12,637 bases of DNA from an uncultured Moraxella sp. (GCA_943908425.1 CALTTC010000040.1:1-12637); one strand, 5' to 3'. Shown: positions 1-7,247, counted from the stretch's first letter. The notes: generated from the sequence alone by a model not told the origin. Program-made: numbers and translations.

Positions 1-450
1 ATTTACCACAAAGGATATGGGGGGTTCATTCTGGCATAGAAAATCACACAATCAAGCCGATGTTTACACAATGACACCACTATCTCGATTGCCATATTTT
101 TATGCATTCATTGTGTTGGCTAAAAGCGTCACTGCTAGAAGCAGGTATGACCTTGCTAGATAAGCACGGCACGCCAAACATCACAGTCATCAGCCAAACC
201 AAGCTCGCCCACACCGATACCGTCTATAACTTTGAAGTGCAGGACTTTCATACGTATCATATCAGTGAGTATGGGGTTTGGGTTCATAATGACCAGTGCT
301 GTACTGCTATTCAATTTGAGCATTCTATTCACAATCTACCGCCAGGCGAAAGAGTTGCTACAATTAAGACCGAAGTGAATAAAATTGCGGGAGACTTAAA
401 AATTACGAAAGATAGCAAATTATCCAAAAAAATAATAGTGATATTTATCT
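1..450 (+). pseudogene. Remnant of a HINT-domain polymorphic toxin gene (5' incomplete, 3' cut by an IS)
   Basis: The frame that carries the longest open stretch (from about 102) reads through the end of a HINT (Hedgehog/intein-type) self-processing domain, including the stretches WLKASLLEAGMTLL, VYNFEVQDFHTYHIS and the closing GVWVHN. This arrangement is known from contact-dependent or secreted polymorphic toxins, where a variable toxin domain follows the VHN end. About 50 residues of such a tail follow here (NDQCCTAIQFEHSIHNLPP...), which I do not recognise. In the same frame upstream, IENHTIKP is HINT-like but is followed by a TGA at 72-74, and the sequence between is poorly HINT-like, so the gene is decayed. 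The 3' end runs into the IS near 449, and the open frame ends inside IS sequence at 491. The ATG at 102 lies inside the domain and is not a real start. The HINT identification is confident; the toxin activity is unknown. Confidence 0.7.
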
Positions 451-465
451 GTCATTGCCGTAAAA

Positions 466-485
466 CCACCGACTTTAGGCGGTGG
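466..485. repeat. Left-end hairpin of the IS200/IS605 element
   Basis: A perfect 6-bp stem CCACCG/CGGTGG encloses an 8-nt loop ACTTTAGG. Y1 transposases recognise imperfect subterminal hairpins of this kind as single-stranded DNA. It lies beyond the 3' end of tnpA and may also help end transcription of tnpA. Confidence 0.65.
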
Positions 486-527
486 ATATAAGGCAGCCCC
501 ACAATCATAATTACGCATGGATGTTGT

Positions 528-947
528 TTAATGTGGTGTATTTTGCTGTTCAATATACTGCCTAATAACCCCAATAGGCGCGCCACCACAACTACCTGCA
601 AAGTAACTTGGCGACCATAACGCACCTCCCCATAGCTTCTCTTTGATGCTCGGATATTGTTTTTGTCTGATTTTGCGACTAGATACCCCTTTAAGAGAGT
701 TTACCAACCTAGAAACACTCACCTTTGGTGGATAGTGTACAAGCAAATGAACATGGTCATCTTCCCCATCAAATTCCACCAATTCGCTCTCAAACTCTAT
801 ACACACCTGCTCAAAGATACTTCTTAACTCATCTAAAATCTCTTTGGTAAATACTTCTCGTCTGTACTTAGTCACAAAGATCAAATGCACATGCAGATTA
901 AAAACCACATGGCGACCCCGTCTTAACTCGGTTTTTTGACTTGACAT
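528..947 (-). CDS. tnpA: IS200/IS605 family Y1 (HUH) transposase TnpA
   Basis: A 139-residue single-domain transposase of the REP/IS200 type, the normal full length for the family. It cuts and rejoins single-stranded DNA at the element ends through a covalent tyrosine link. The metal-binding HUH motif is visible as DHVHLLV (His65, His67), and the nucleophile should be Tyr131 in GVIRQYIEQQ. The N-terminal part HVVFNLHVHLIFVTKYRREVF is typical (shown here only to identify the family; residues 13-33). The region LWGGALWSPSYFAGSCGG (residues 105-122) is also a family signature. The gene faces away from tnpB and reads towards the left end hairpin. No truncation or missing catalytic residue is seen, so the copy may be active. 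Confidence 0.95.
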   Translation of the reverse strand: MSSQKTELRRGRHVVFNLHVHLIFVTKYRREVFTKEILDELRSIFEQVCIEFESELVEFDGEDDHVHLLVHYPPKVSVSRLVNSLKGVSSRKIRQKQYPSIKEKLWGGALWSPSYFAGSCGGAPIGVIRQYIEQQNTPH

Positions 948-995
948 ATAATTAGACCAACTTTAAAATATAAAAATCCAATTATACTTAAATCC

Positions 996-2102
996 ATGAA
1001 AACGCTCAAGCTACGCATACGAGATAAACACACAGACCAACTAAACCGCCTAAGCGGTTCGGTCAATTTCGTGTGGAATTATGTGAATGACTTGAGTTAT
1101 AAACGTCTACAATGTACTGGTAAATTCTTTAGTGCCTACGACCTAAACGAATACACCAAAGGTAGCGGTGAGCTACTAGGCTTGCATTCTCAAACCATTC
1201 AAGCCATCAACGAAACCCATGCTAAAAGCCGTAAGCAATTCAAAAAGGCTAAGTTATCATGGCGAACCAACAACCCTAAAGCCAAGCGTAAATCATTGGG
1301 CTGGATACCGTTTAAACAATCCGCCATTAAGCATATTGCCACCCACCAAACAGGCAAAAAAGGCTTAAAATCCACCTTGCAACTAAGCCTAGCCAAAGGA
1401 CAAAAGCTCATCATCGATGTCTGGGACAGTTACAACCTATCACTATATCAAATTAACACCTGCGAGATTGTGCAAGACAGCCGTAACCGCTGGTATGCGT
1501 GTATCACCGTCAAAGACTATCCTAAAACACAATGTGGAGCAGGTAGTGTTGGCATAGACTTAGGTTTAAAAGACAGTGCCACCACCTCAAACGGTGATAA
1601 ACTACAAATTAAACAAACACTCAAATACGCCAAAGCGTTAGCCACCGCCCAAAGAGCTAAAGACAAACAACGTGTCAAGGCAATCCATGCCAAAATTAAA
1701 AACACACGCCAAGACCTAATCCATAAATTTACCACCCAATTAGTTAGGGATAATGCCTTAATTGTGGTTGGTGATGTTAAATCACGCTCATTTACTGCTA
1801 AGAAAACCAAGCTCGCTAAATCAACATACGATGCTAGTTGGTTTGAACTCAAGCGACAACTGGACTATAAATGCAAGTATGCAGGTTGTCAGCTTGAGAT
1901 AGTTAATGAGAGTTACACTACCCAGACCTGTTCATGCTGTGGCACCATCAGCGACAGCAGCCCGAAAGGTAGGACAGGTTTGCGAATCAGAGAATGGACT
2001 TGTGCTGAGTGTGGCACACGGCATGATAGAGATATTAATGCCAGTCGGAACATTCTTGCGGTCGGGCTTGACCGTCTGGAAGCAGGAACCCCCTCACTTT
2101 AG
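996..2102 (+). CDS. tnpB: TnpB, IS605-type RNA-guided endonuclease-like protein
   Basis: A 368-residue TnpB (OrfB) protein, a family that includes RNA-guided DNA endonucleases ancestral to Cas12; it is not needed for the transposition chemistry. The N-terminal helix-turn-helix-like part (about 1-80) is followed by a split RuvC fold. RuvC-I is seen as GIDLGLKDS with Asp188. The RuvC-II strand reads LIVVGDVKSRSF, with Gly259-Asp260 where many TnpBs have a Glu. A four-cysteine zinc ribbon is C312/C315 and C336/C339. RuvC-III is HDRDINAS with Asp344/Asp346. Glu305 in EIVNESYTTQT is a possible relocated acidic residue. The stop codon (2100-2102) lies inside the right-end hairpin, so the 3' end of the gene overlaps the element end and the presumed guide-RNA region. 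Full length; activity not certain because of the altered RuvC-II residue. Confidence 0.92.
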   Translation: MKTLKLRIRDKHTDQLNRLSGSVNFVWNYVNDLSYKRLQCTGKFFSAYDLNEYTKGSGELLGLHSQTIQAINETHAKSRKQFKKAKLSWRTNNPKAKRKSLGWIPFKQSAIKHIATHQTGKKGLKSTLQLSLAKGQKLIIDVWDSYNLSLYQINTCEIVQDSRNRWYACITVKDYPKTQCGAGSVGIDLGLKDSATTSNGDKLQIKQTLKYAKALATAQRAKDKQRVKAIHAKIKNTRQDLIHKFTTQLVRDNALIVVGDVKSRSFTAKKTKLAKSTYDASWFELKRQLDYKCKYAGCQLEIVNESYTTQTCSCCGTISDSSPKGRTGLRIREWTCAECGTRHDRDINASRNILAVGLDRLEAGTPSL

Positions 2103-2119
2103 GTAGGGGAGGAAGTCAA
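1980..2119 (+). ncRNA. Presumed omega-RNA (reRNA) region of the IS605 element
   Basis: In this family the guide RNA scaffold is made from the 3' part of tnpB and the right end, with the guide taken from the flanking DNA after the element. The right end here has the expected layout: tnpB stop inside a hairpin, then GGAAGTCAA up to 2119. A guide made from this copy would begin at about 2120 and match the truncated zeta gene. The 5' limit is only a rough guess; there is no direct evidence of transcription. Confidence 0.35.
2090..2109. repeat. Right-end hairpin of the IS200/IS605 element
   Basis: The stem is CCCCT (2090-2094) with AGGGG (2105-2109) around a loop CACTTTAGGT, which shares ACTTTAGG with the left-end hairpin. 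The tnpB stop codon lies in the loop. TCAA at 2116-2119 follows and is the likely cleavage site. Confidence 0.55.
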
Positions 2120-2327
2120 CACCATTAATCACCAATACATTCTCGCCAAAATATTCACTTTTGATACGACTAATGGATTTGCTTTTGCCAGCAGCAGGCT
2201 GACCACCCAATACAAAACCTTTTGGGTATTCTGTTGATTTCGCTTCAGGGTTTTGAACTGTTGTATTTTTCCAAGCTTTATGAAATGCTTCTAATAATTT
2301 TTCTTCGGAAACATAATAATCAGACAT
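2120..2327 (-). pseudogene. Zeta-type toxin kinase, 5' part only, cut off by the IS
   Basis: The surviving about 69 codons encode the N-terminal part of a zeta/PezT-like P-loop kinase. The Walker A motif is GGQPAAGKSKS, and the following strand is ENVLVING, where intact zeta toxins go on to the substrate-binding part. Members phosphorylate UDP-activated amino sugars or other nucleotide-linked substrates. From about 2119 the frame enters the IS right end and stops at 2094, so the catalytic remainder is lost and the fragment should be inactive. I chose ATG at 2327 because the upstream gene's TGA overlaps it (ATGTCTGA), a usual coupling arrangement; ATG at 2339 is also possible. The missing 3' part is not found left of the IS, so this was not a simple insertion. 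Confidence 0.75.
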
Positions 2328-2550
2328 ATAATTTCTCATATTTATCTTTGAGTGATTTTAATTCATTTAGCTCATAATAAAAATTCAACTCATTTTCATC
2401 CGTGCTGTAATACATATTCTTTTTAGTACCTACCCAAAGCAAATCACCCATTCTTTCCTCTTCATTGATTTTGTTCTCAGCATAAAAAATACGAGCATTA
2501 ATGACAAATGTCATTTCAAGTAGTACGTCTTTTTGCATCAGTGTTGCCAT
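2320..2550 (-). CDS. Small protein upstream of zeta toxin, putative antitoxin
   Basis: A 76-residue protein starting MATLMQKDVLLEM, with no domain I can name. It is acidic/lysine-rich with likely helices (for example NELKSLKDKYEKLYV at the end). The start is ATG at 2550, supported by GGGAG six bases upstream; the open frame extends to 2604 but the extra residues lie before this site. Its stop TGA overlaps the start of the zeta fragment. Position directly before a zeta toxin and tight overlap make a cognate antitoxin the best inference, but it does not look like classical epsilon or PezA. It is preceded by a consensus promoter. With the toxin broken it may be an orphan. Confidence 0.6.
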   Translation of the reverse strand: MATLMQKDVLLEMTFVINARIFYAENKINEEERMGDLLWVGTKKNMYYSTDENELNFYYELNELKSLKDKYEKLYV

Positions 2551-2610
2551 GATAAACTCCCGTTTTGTTAAGATGGTAGTAGCATACTTACATATAAATA
2601 TCAATAAAGT

Positions 2611-2651
2611 ACACCCTATTGGTAATATTATAGTATATTAAAAATAGGTGT
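2611..2651. repeat. Imperfect inverted repeat, candidate operator
   Basis: ACACCCTATT (2611-2620) and AATAGGTGT (2643-2651) are inverted copies with one extra base in the left arm. They bracket the -10 element of the leftward promoter and touch its -35, a position suited to autoregulation by the antitoxin or resolvase. TGTCAATA (2649-2656) and TTGATACA (2673-2680) nearby could instead be arms of a resolvase res subsite. Function is inferred from position. Confidence 0.4.
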
Positions 2652-2654
2652 CAA
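2627..2654 (-). promoter_or_regulatory. Consensus sigma70 promoter of the antitoxin-zeta operon
   Basis: On the - strand TTGACA (2649-2654) and TATAAT (2627-2632) are perfect consensus hexamers with a 16-bp spacer. Transcription would run left into the putative antitoxin gene at 2550. Confidence 0.7.
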
Positions 2655-2664
2655 TAGGATTATA

Positions 2665-2693
2665 TTGATATTTTGATACAAATGTCCTACAAT
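2665..2693 (+). promoter_or_regulatory. Sigma70 promoter of the resolvase gene
   Basis: TTGATA (2665-2670) and TACAAT (2688-2693) are separated by exactly 17 bp, each with one mismatch to consensus. The start of transcription would be near 2700, giving a short leader to the ATG at 2723. Its -35 is only 10 bp from that of the leftward promoter, so the two probably share control. Confidence 0.6.
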
Positions 2694-2722
2694 AAACTAT
2701 TTTTGATATTTGATGAATAAAA

Positions 2723-3376
2723 ATGACTGACTCATTAGACCAAAACCGAACGGTTGATATTGAAGAATTTATTAAACATCACAAATCACAGGCGGTAGGC
2801 TATGTTAGGGTATCTAGCCTAGACCAAAACCCTGACCGCCAGCTTGACGGTGTCGCCCTTGACCGCATTTTTACTGATAAAATGACTGGCAGTATCAAAG
2901 ACCGCCCCCAATTGAAAGGAATGCTAGACTATGTCCGCTATGGCGACATTGTAGTTGTGCATAGCCTTGACCGCTTGGCAAGAAATTTTGATGATTTGCT
3001 TGCTATCATTAAGGAGCTAAATCAAAAAGGCGTAACTTTTCAATCATTGCAAGAAAATATTACCATTAACGCCACAGGTGATAATCCCATAGATACGCTG
3101 ATTTTGCATATTTTTGGGGCAATCTCCCAGTTTAACCGCTCTTTAATCCGTGAAGCCCAAAAAGAAGGCATTGCCAAAGCCAAGCAAAGGGGCGTTTATA
3201 AGGGGCGAAAGTCCGTCCTAACCCCCCAAGTTGTAGCTCAAATAGAAGAATTACTTGCCAAGCGTCATGCGTCAGTTGAAAATTACAAAAAACTAAGTAA
3301 TAACGACATTGCTAGACAGGTAGGTATCAGTAAATCTAGCCTTTACCGCTATTTAAACAAGAGAAAAACCAACTAA
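2723..3376 (+). CDS. Serine recombinase, resolvase/invertase family
   Basis: A 217-residue small serine recombinase. The N-terminal catalytic domain (about 24-160) has the active serine in GYVRVSS (Ser31) and the arginine motif SLDRLAR (Arg84, Arg87); the E-helix runs through about 115-155. The C-terminal DNA-binding helix-turn-helix is at about 191-213 (NNDIARQVGISKSSLYRYL). Such proteins on plasmids resolve multimers or cointegrates at a nearby res site, or invert DNA. The start at 2723 adds about 23 residues before the usual start of the domain; no nearer in-frame ATG precedes the catalytic core, and no strong ribosome binding site is visible. It ends 2 bp from the convergent primase gene with no clear terminator between. 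The divergent upstream region is the natural place for its recombination site. Confidence 0.93.
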   Translation: MTDSLDQNRTVDIEEFIKHHKSQAVGYVRVSSLDQNPDRQLDGVALDRIFTDKMTGSIKDRPQLKGMLDYVRYGDIVVVHSLDRLARNFDDLLAIIKELNQKGVTFQSLQENITINATGDNPIDTLILHIFGAISQFNRSLIREAQKEGIAKAKQRGVYKGRKSVLTPQVVAQIEELLAKRHASVENYKKLSNNDIARQVGISKSSLYRYLNKRKTN

Positions 3377-3378
3377 AA

Positions 3379-6300
3379 CTACCTACCATCGCCATTTTGG
3401 TTAATCTGATTGCCTGTGTTTGGTTCAACAACTGGTTGCGTTTGCTCTTTACTAGCCGTATTTTGGGGTGTTTGCTGTTCAACCAAAGCAGTCTTTGGGG
3501 GCGTTAATGTTTCCCCATTGGCATAGTCAGGTAGTTTGTTGATTAAACGCCCCAAGACCAGCTCTTGATGACTGGGTTTGTCAGCATAACGGCTGGCAAT
3601 TTCCACTCGCCACAATTGTACCGACTTGATGTTATCATCGCTCATTGTGGGATAATTTTGTCTGATAACATCAGGGTCTAATGGGTTTTGTGTGGGTGTT
3701 TGTTGTACTTGATTTTGTACTGTTTTATTGGTTTGGGCTTGTTGGGGGTTGATAACAGCCAGTTGCTCTTTTAATTGACGTTTGAACTCATTAATACCTT
3801 TATCTACAAAAATATCATTCCAATCTTTGCCTGTATCGCCTTGATTGAACTGCGGTATCAAAACATAAGAATTTGGTATGGTTTTTTCTACGGCTTTTGC
3901 GTCAATCAATCCTACGTTGGTTTGCTGGGTATGGTCGTTATCTGCCCCAATATAGATTTTACTGTCAGGGTATTGTTTTCGTAAGCTCTCGGCGGTATCT
4001 AACAAGCCATTTTTACCAAATGAGATAACCACCGCTTTGTTACCTGCATTCTCGTGTATCGTTGCACCAGTTGCATAACCTTCTGCAATGATAATAGGCT
4101 CGCCATTTTTTAGCTTGCCCAGCGTGGTTGATAATCCTGATTTTTGGGCATCTTTTAGGGCGTATTTTCTACCATTATAAGCGATTGTTTCAAATGACCT
4201 TATCTCGCCTTGCTCATTCATTTGGGGTATGACAAGATTGCCACGTTGTAAAACCAGTTTATTGTCAGGATTGTTGGCTTGTAACCAATAAAACTGCTTA
4301 GGCGTGTTTCCAATAGCGATATGAGCTTGTAAATGTTCTGGAATGTTGTCGCTACTTGGTACAATGTGAGCAACATTATTGGCGGTTACTTGCTTATCGC
4401 TAAGATATTTTTGATTATTTGGAGCAATGGGTGCAAAACTCATTAACATTTTTGCACGTTCAGCCATTAGGTTCTCAAGGGCTATTTTGTTTTCGTCTTT
4501 TTGGAGTTGATTGCTTGGTTGCTGTGGTGTTTGATTTTGATTTTGTGTAGGCAACTGGAAAGCTCTGCCCATTGCTCTATCCACTGCTTCAATGCTTCTT
4601 AAAGCGATTAAATGCTCGGCTGGGTAAGACCATTCACTAACACCATCACGGCTAAAATTGGTAATTCTAGCATAAGGCACACCACCATGATTAGGATATG
4701 CGTGGTACATGACATTTTTATCAGTTGAGCCGTCATTGGCTAGACGGTGGGGTTTACCGTCAATAATAGGGTGTCCCGCTTCTACGTTAATGCCCAGACT
4801 ACGCAAATGGTCGCCCAATGCTTCTTCGGCAGTTGGCACAGTGGGGCGTGTCGTCCATTGACGGACAGCGTCCATATTGGCTTTGTCGGCATACCAAAGT
4901 TTGTTAGGTGGGTCAAACTTGACAATACCCTGCTTTTTAAGCTCTTGAATGGCTGGATTGTCGGACGGCTGGGTGTATAGATAAATACGCTCGCTGGGCG
5001 TTGAGTTATTTTGCCCCTGCGTTCTTGATAGGTTTGGGTTGTCTGTTTGACGTTCGTTTGGTAACCATTTTTTGAATTTGTCTAAATCAACGCCTGCTGG
5101 GACATACCAAGTTTTATTGCTATTATCCCACTTCACCCCTAATGCTTTAGCTTCGTTTTTTTCAGCATAAGGAGTATCTAGTTTGGTATCGTGTTGGGCA
5201 ATATTGGGTGTAGAAATTTTTGATTGGGGGTTTTCTGTCGTTGGAGTAGGGGTAGGCTGTGTAATTTGTGTTGTTTCATTTTCAGTAGCTGTGTTCTCTT
5301 GGGTTGGCGTGGTTTTTTCTTCTGTCTTATCAACCGCCAAAGTATCGGCGTGAATGATAGGTTCAGGGTCGTACTCTGTGGGGGTGAATTCTTTATCCAC
5401 ATCTTTTAATGTGTTAAAAACATTGATGTATGCTTTACTTAATTGTTCCAACTCATCCGCTTTGGGATAAGGATATGCGTCTGTGTTCTTTTGCCAATCT
5501 TGTTCGGCTTTGATATTAACTAAAAAATCATCTTTGATACCATTTTTGGATAATTCGTGTTGAACATAGCTTTCAAATGCTCTTGCAGTCATCTCCACAT
5601 CAGTTGCAAAGTAAGCATCACTGCGGTAAGCATCAGCTGTACTTGAACGGCTATAAAAATCTGATTGATGAATATCTTTGACAAGTTCGCTAACTGGAGA
5701 AATCAATTCTTGGTGTCGTGCGGTGCTATTGGCGGTTAATTGGCGTGTTAATAGGTCATCGCCATTTTTCATATAATGGTCTAGAGCGTGCCACCATTCG
5801 TGAGCCAGTGAGCCTGCTCCACGAGTTTTTGTAAGGTTAATGACTTGTTCATTGGGTTCATAGTGAGCAGAAGCGACACCACTACCCCTAGCACCAAAGG
5901 CAATGCCAAGTGTGCCATTTAGTCCTATGGCTTTTGGTTCAATATTTAGGGTTTTGGCTAAATCCATAAAGCCGTCATAGCTGGCATTGAGCATTTGTTG
6001 GCGTTCATCGCCTGTAACCCAGTTACCAAACTGCCCACCACGCACCCCAAAGGTTTGCATAAATTCATCAGGGGTAATGTCGTGGTCTCGGTAGGATTGC
6101 CCTGTCCGCTCTTTATTAGATTGGTTTCGCATATCTGCCTTACCAATAGAGTTGTATTCTCTATGGGCTGTCCAGCGTTGGCTAAGTTCTGTAATATTGT
6201 CAGGGTCTTTTAGATACTCACGAGCTTCTGCTAATGTATCAAATCTAATTAACGGTGTTTTTTGGCGGTCAGTTTTTGCTGAAATAAAAGTGGTCTTATC

Positions 6301-6936
6301 TGCTCTTAGCTGGTAAATGTCAAAGCTGTTGGCGGTCATACCTTTTTTGCCAGTCTCTTGAGCTTGCTCTTTGACAATGGTTTTTATGTCATCTACAAAT
6401 TCATCAATAACGGCTTGAGGGTTATAATCATTTAAGGTAACTGCTTGTTTTGGCGAAAACTCGTGTCTTTTATCGCCAATTTTAACCGCCAATGTGATGT
6501 TATTGGCTTGGTGTCGTTGCCAAAATTCAATGTTTTCTACTTTTTTCCAGTCGTTATCATCCAATTTTGTCAATAAATAGGCTTTATTACTAACTTTGGT
6601 GTTTTGTAGGTTTTGTAAGACAACATTGGTATAATCAGGATTGTTTTTTGTAACCAAATCAACCACAACATTTTGATAGTCTTTGACTGTATTTAGCCAG
6701 CGATTTAATTTGGTTGCATTTCTTGGTTTGTTTGGTAAGTTATCTTTTAAAGAAAAAGCAATTGCCCTAATGGTTTTATCTTCAATTGTCTTAATGTCTT
6801 TATCCGCCCATAATTTAGATAAGGGCAAGGATTTGGTTTCTTCGCTTGTTGGGTCAATCGCCTTAAAATAAGTTTCTTTTTTTGCCCCTGTGATGTGTTC
6901 GCCAAAATCTTCTAGTTTTTTCTCTTTATCGCTCAT
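3379..6936 (-). CDS. Large polyvalent protein: LPD1 metalloprotease-like, two DUF5710-like modules and TraC-type Toprim primase region
   Basis: A 1185-residue multidomain protein of the kind carried by conjugative elements and thought to enter or act in the recipient. Residues about 285-390 match the LPD1 domain (FGVRGGQFGNW, FGARGSG, then SLAHEWWHALDH with an HExxH zinc-protease motif, His379-His383). A Thr/Pro-rich linker (about 535-575) leads to two DUF5710-like modules (about 586-626, AEKNEAKALGVKWD; and 650-696). Residues about 725-775 resemble the region before Toprim in TraC primases. The Toprim part is about 946-1030 with Glu952 in IIIAEGYATGAT and Asp999/Asp1001 in IGADNDH, then GKDWND. 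A Gln/Pro/Thr-rich tail ends it. No signal peptide or membrane segment. AAGGAG lies six bases before the ATG. The upstream 88-codon broken gene may have shared its operon. Primase activity and protease activity are family inferences. Confidence 0.85.
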   Translation of the reverse strand: MSDKEKKLEDFGEHITGAKKETYFKAIDPTSEETKSLPLSKLWADKDIKTIEDKTIRAIAFSLKDNLPNKPRNATKLNRWLNTVKDYQNVVVDLVTKNNPDYTNVVLQNLQNTKVSNKAYLLTKLDDNDWKKVENIEFWQRHQANNITLAVKIGDKRHEFSPKQAVTLNDYNPQAVIDEFVDDIKTIVKEQAQETGKKGMTANSFDIYQLRADKTTFISAKTDRQKTPLIRFDTLAEAREYLKDPDNITELSQRWTAHREYNSIGKADMRNQSNKERTGQSYRDHDITPDEFMQTFGVRGGQFGNWVTGDERQQMLNASYDGFMDLAKTLNIEPKAIGLNGTLGIAFGARGSGVASAHYEPNEQVINLTKTRGAGSLAHEWWHALDHYMKNGDDLLTRQLTANSTARHQELISPVSELVKDIHQSDFYSRSSTADAYRSDAYFATDVEMTARAFESYVQHELSKNGIKDDFLVNIKAEQDWQKNTDAYPYPKADELEQLSKAYINVFNTLKDVDKEFTPTEYDPEPIIHADTLAVDKTEEKTTPTQENTATENETTQITQPTPTPTTENPQSKISTPNIAQHDTKLDTPYAEKNEAKALGVKWDNSNKTWYVPAGVDLDKFKKWLPNERQTDNPNLSRTQGQNNSTPSERIYLYTQPSDNPAIQELKKQGIVKFDPPNKLWYADKANMDAVRQWTTRPTVPTAEEALGDHLRSLGINVEAGHPIIDGKPHRLANDGSTDKNVMYHAYPNHGGVPYARITNFSRDGVSEWSYPAEHLIALRSIEAVDRAMGRAFQLPTQNQNQTPQQPSNQLQKDENKIALENLMAERAKMLMSFAPIAPNNQKYLSDKQVTANNVAHIVPSSDNIPEHLQAHIAIGNTPKQFYWLQANNPDNKLVLQRGNLVIPQMNEQGEIRSFETIAYNGRKYALKDAQKSGLSTTLGKLKNGEPIIIAEGYATGATIHENAGNKAVVISFGKNGLLDTAESLRKQYPDSKIYIGADNDHTQQTNVGLIDAKAVEKTIPNSYVLIPQFNQGDTGKDWNDIFVDKGINEFKRQLKEQLAVINPQQAQTNKTVQNQVQQTPTQNPLDPDVIRQNYPTMSDDNIKSVQLWRVEIASRYADKPSHQELVLGRLINKLPDYANGETLTPPKTALVEQQTPQNTASKEQTQPVVEPNTGNQINQNGDGR

Positions 6937-6975
6937 AAAATGCTCCTTAATTCTCTTTGAATTTATCTTTCAAAC

Positions 6976-7241
6976 TTACAAGTCGCTTTCAATCTTTTCA
7001 ATTTCATCAGGGTGAATTAATAGAGCTTCTAGGGTGCGAATTTGATTGTCCAATTCGGTTTGGTCTTCGTTACAGTCTATTTGCCCCTTTAAAGTCCAAT
7101 GTTCTTTGGTTGTTGCGTCTTGCTGTTGATAATCAGGATAATTGGCTGGGTTGTGTTCACTATTTTCCCAAGTATGAGTAGCGATGAGATACTCAACGCC
7201 AAAATGGCTTGTTTTGCGGTTTTGCTAAAATTAACGTTCAT
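6976..7241 (-). pseudogene. Small gene of unknown function, broken by a -1 frameshift at an A/T run
   Basis: AAGGAG (- strand, 7248-7253) six bases before ATG 7241 gives a strong start, reading MNVNFSKTAKQAI and then stopping after 50 codons. One frame over, a long natural-looking hydrophilic stretch runs from about 7204 to the TAA at 6976-6978: FGVEYLIATHTWENSEHNP..., with a repeated-charge end HPDEIEKIESDL. That stretch has no start codon of its own. One extra T in the ATTTTGG run (+ strand A4 at 7201-7204) would join the two into an 88-residue cytosolic protein, MNVNFSKTAKQAI-FGVEYLIATHTW. I do not recognise the family. It precedes the large primase gene by about 40 bp on the same strand. 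It could be a true mutation, a sequence error in a homopolymer, or recoding. Confidence 0.6.
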
Positions 7242-7247
7242 AACGTT
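7233..7247. repeat. Palindrome AACGTTCATAACGTT, candidate operator
   Basis: Two copies of the palindrome AACGTT flank CAT, so the whole reads nearly the same on both strands. The central CAT is the start codon (ATG on the - strand) of the small gene before the primase, and the site lies just upstream of the -10 of the antitoxin gene. It could be the binding site of the Phd-type antitoxin and link both directions of transcription. Function is inferred. Confidence 0.4.

Larger units (their letters stand above)
449..2119. mobile_element. IS200/IS605-family insertion sequence with divergent tnpA and tnpB
   Basis: The element carries a Y1 transposase gene on the - strand and a tnpB gene on the + strand, divergent with about 48 bp between them, as in IS605 itself. 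It has no terminal inverted repeats; instead each end has a hairpin. The left hairpin is CCACCG/CGGTGG (466-471 with 480-485) and the right one is CCCCT/AGGGG (2090-2094 with 2105-2109). Both loops contain ACTTTAGG. The right end is set at TCAA (2116-2119) by analogy with the right cleavage tetranucleotide of IS608; the left end is less certain, and I chose just after TTTAT (444-448). No target duplication is expected for this family. Both flanking genes are cut off by it. Gene content is sure; end positions are uncertain by some 10-20 bases on the left. Confidence 0.85.

Noticed and set aside
3379..6936. Several 60-77 codon open frames opposite or within the large gene
   Set aside because: They lie inside a long gene with recognised domains and have no signals of their own.
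6957..7181. 74-codon open frame on the + strand
   Set aside because: Opposite the frameshifted small gene. No ribosome binding site, and the - strand reading is more natural.
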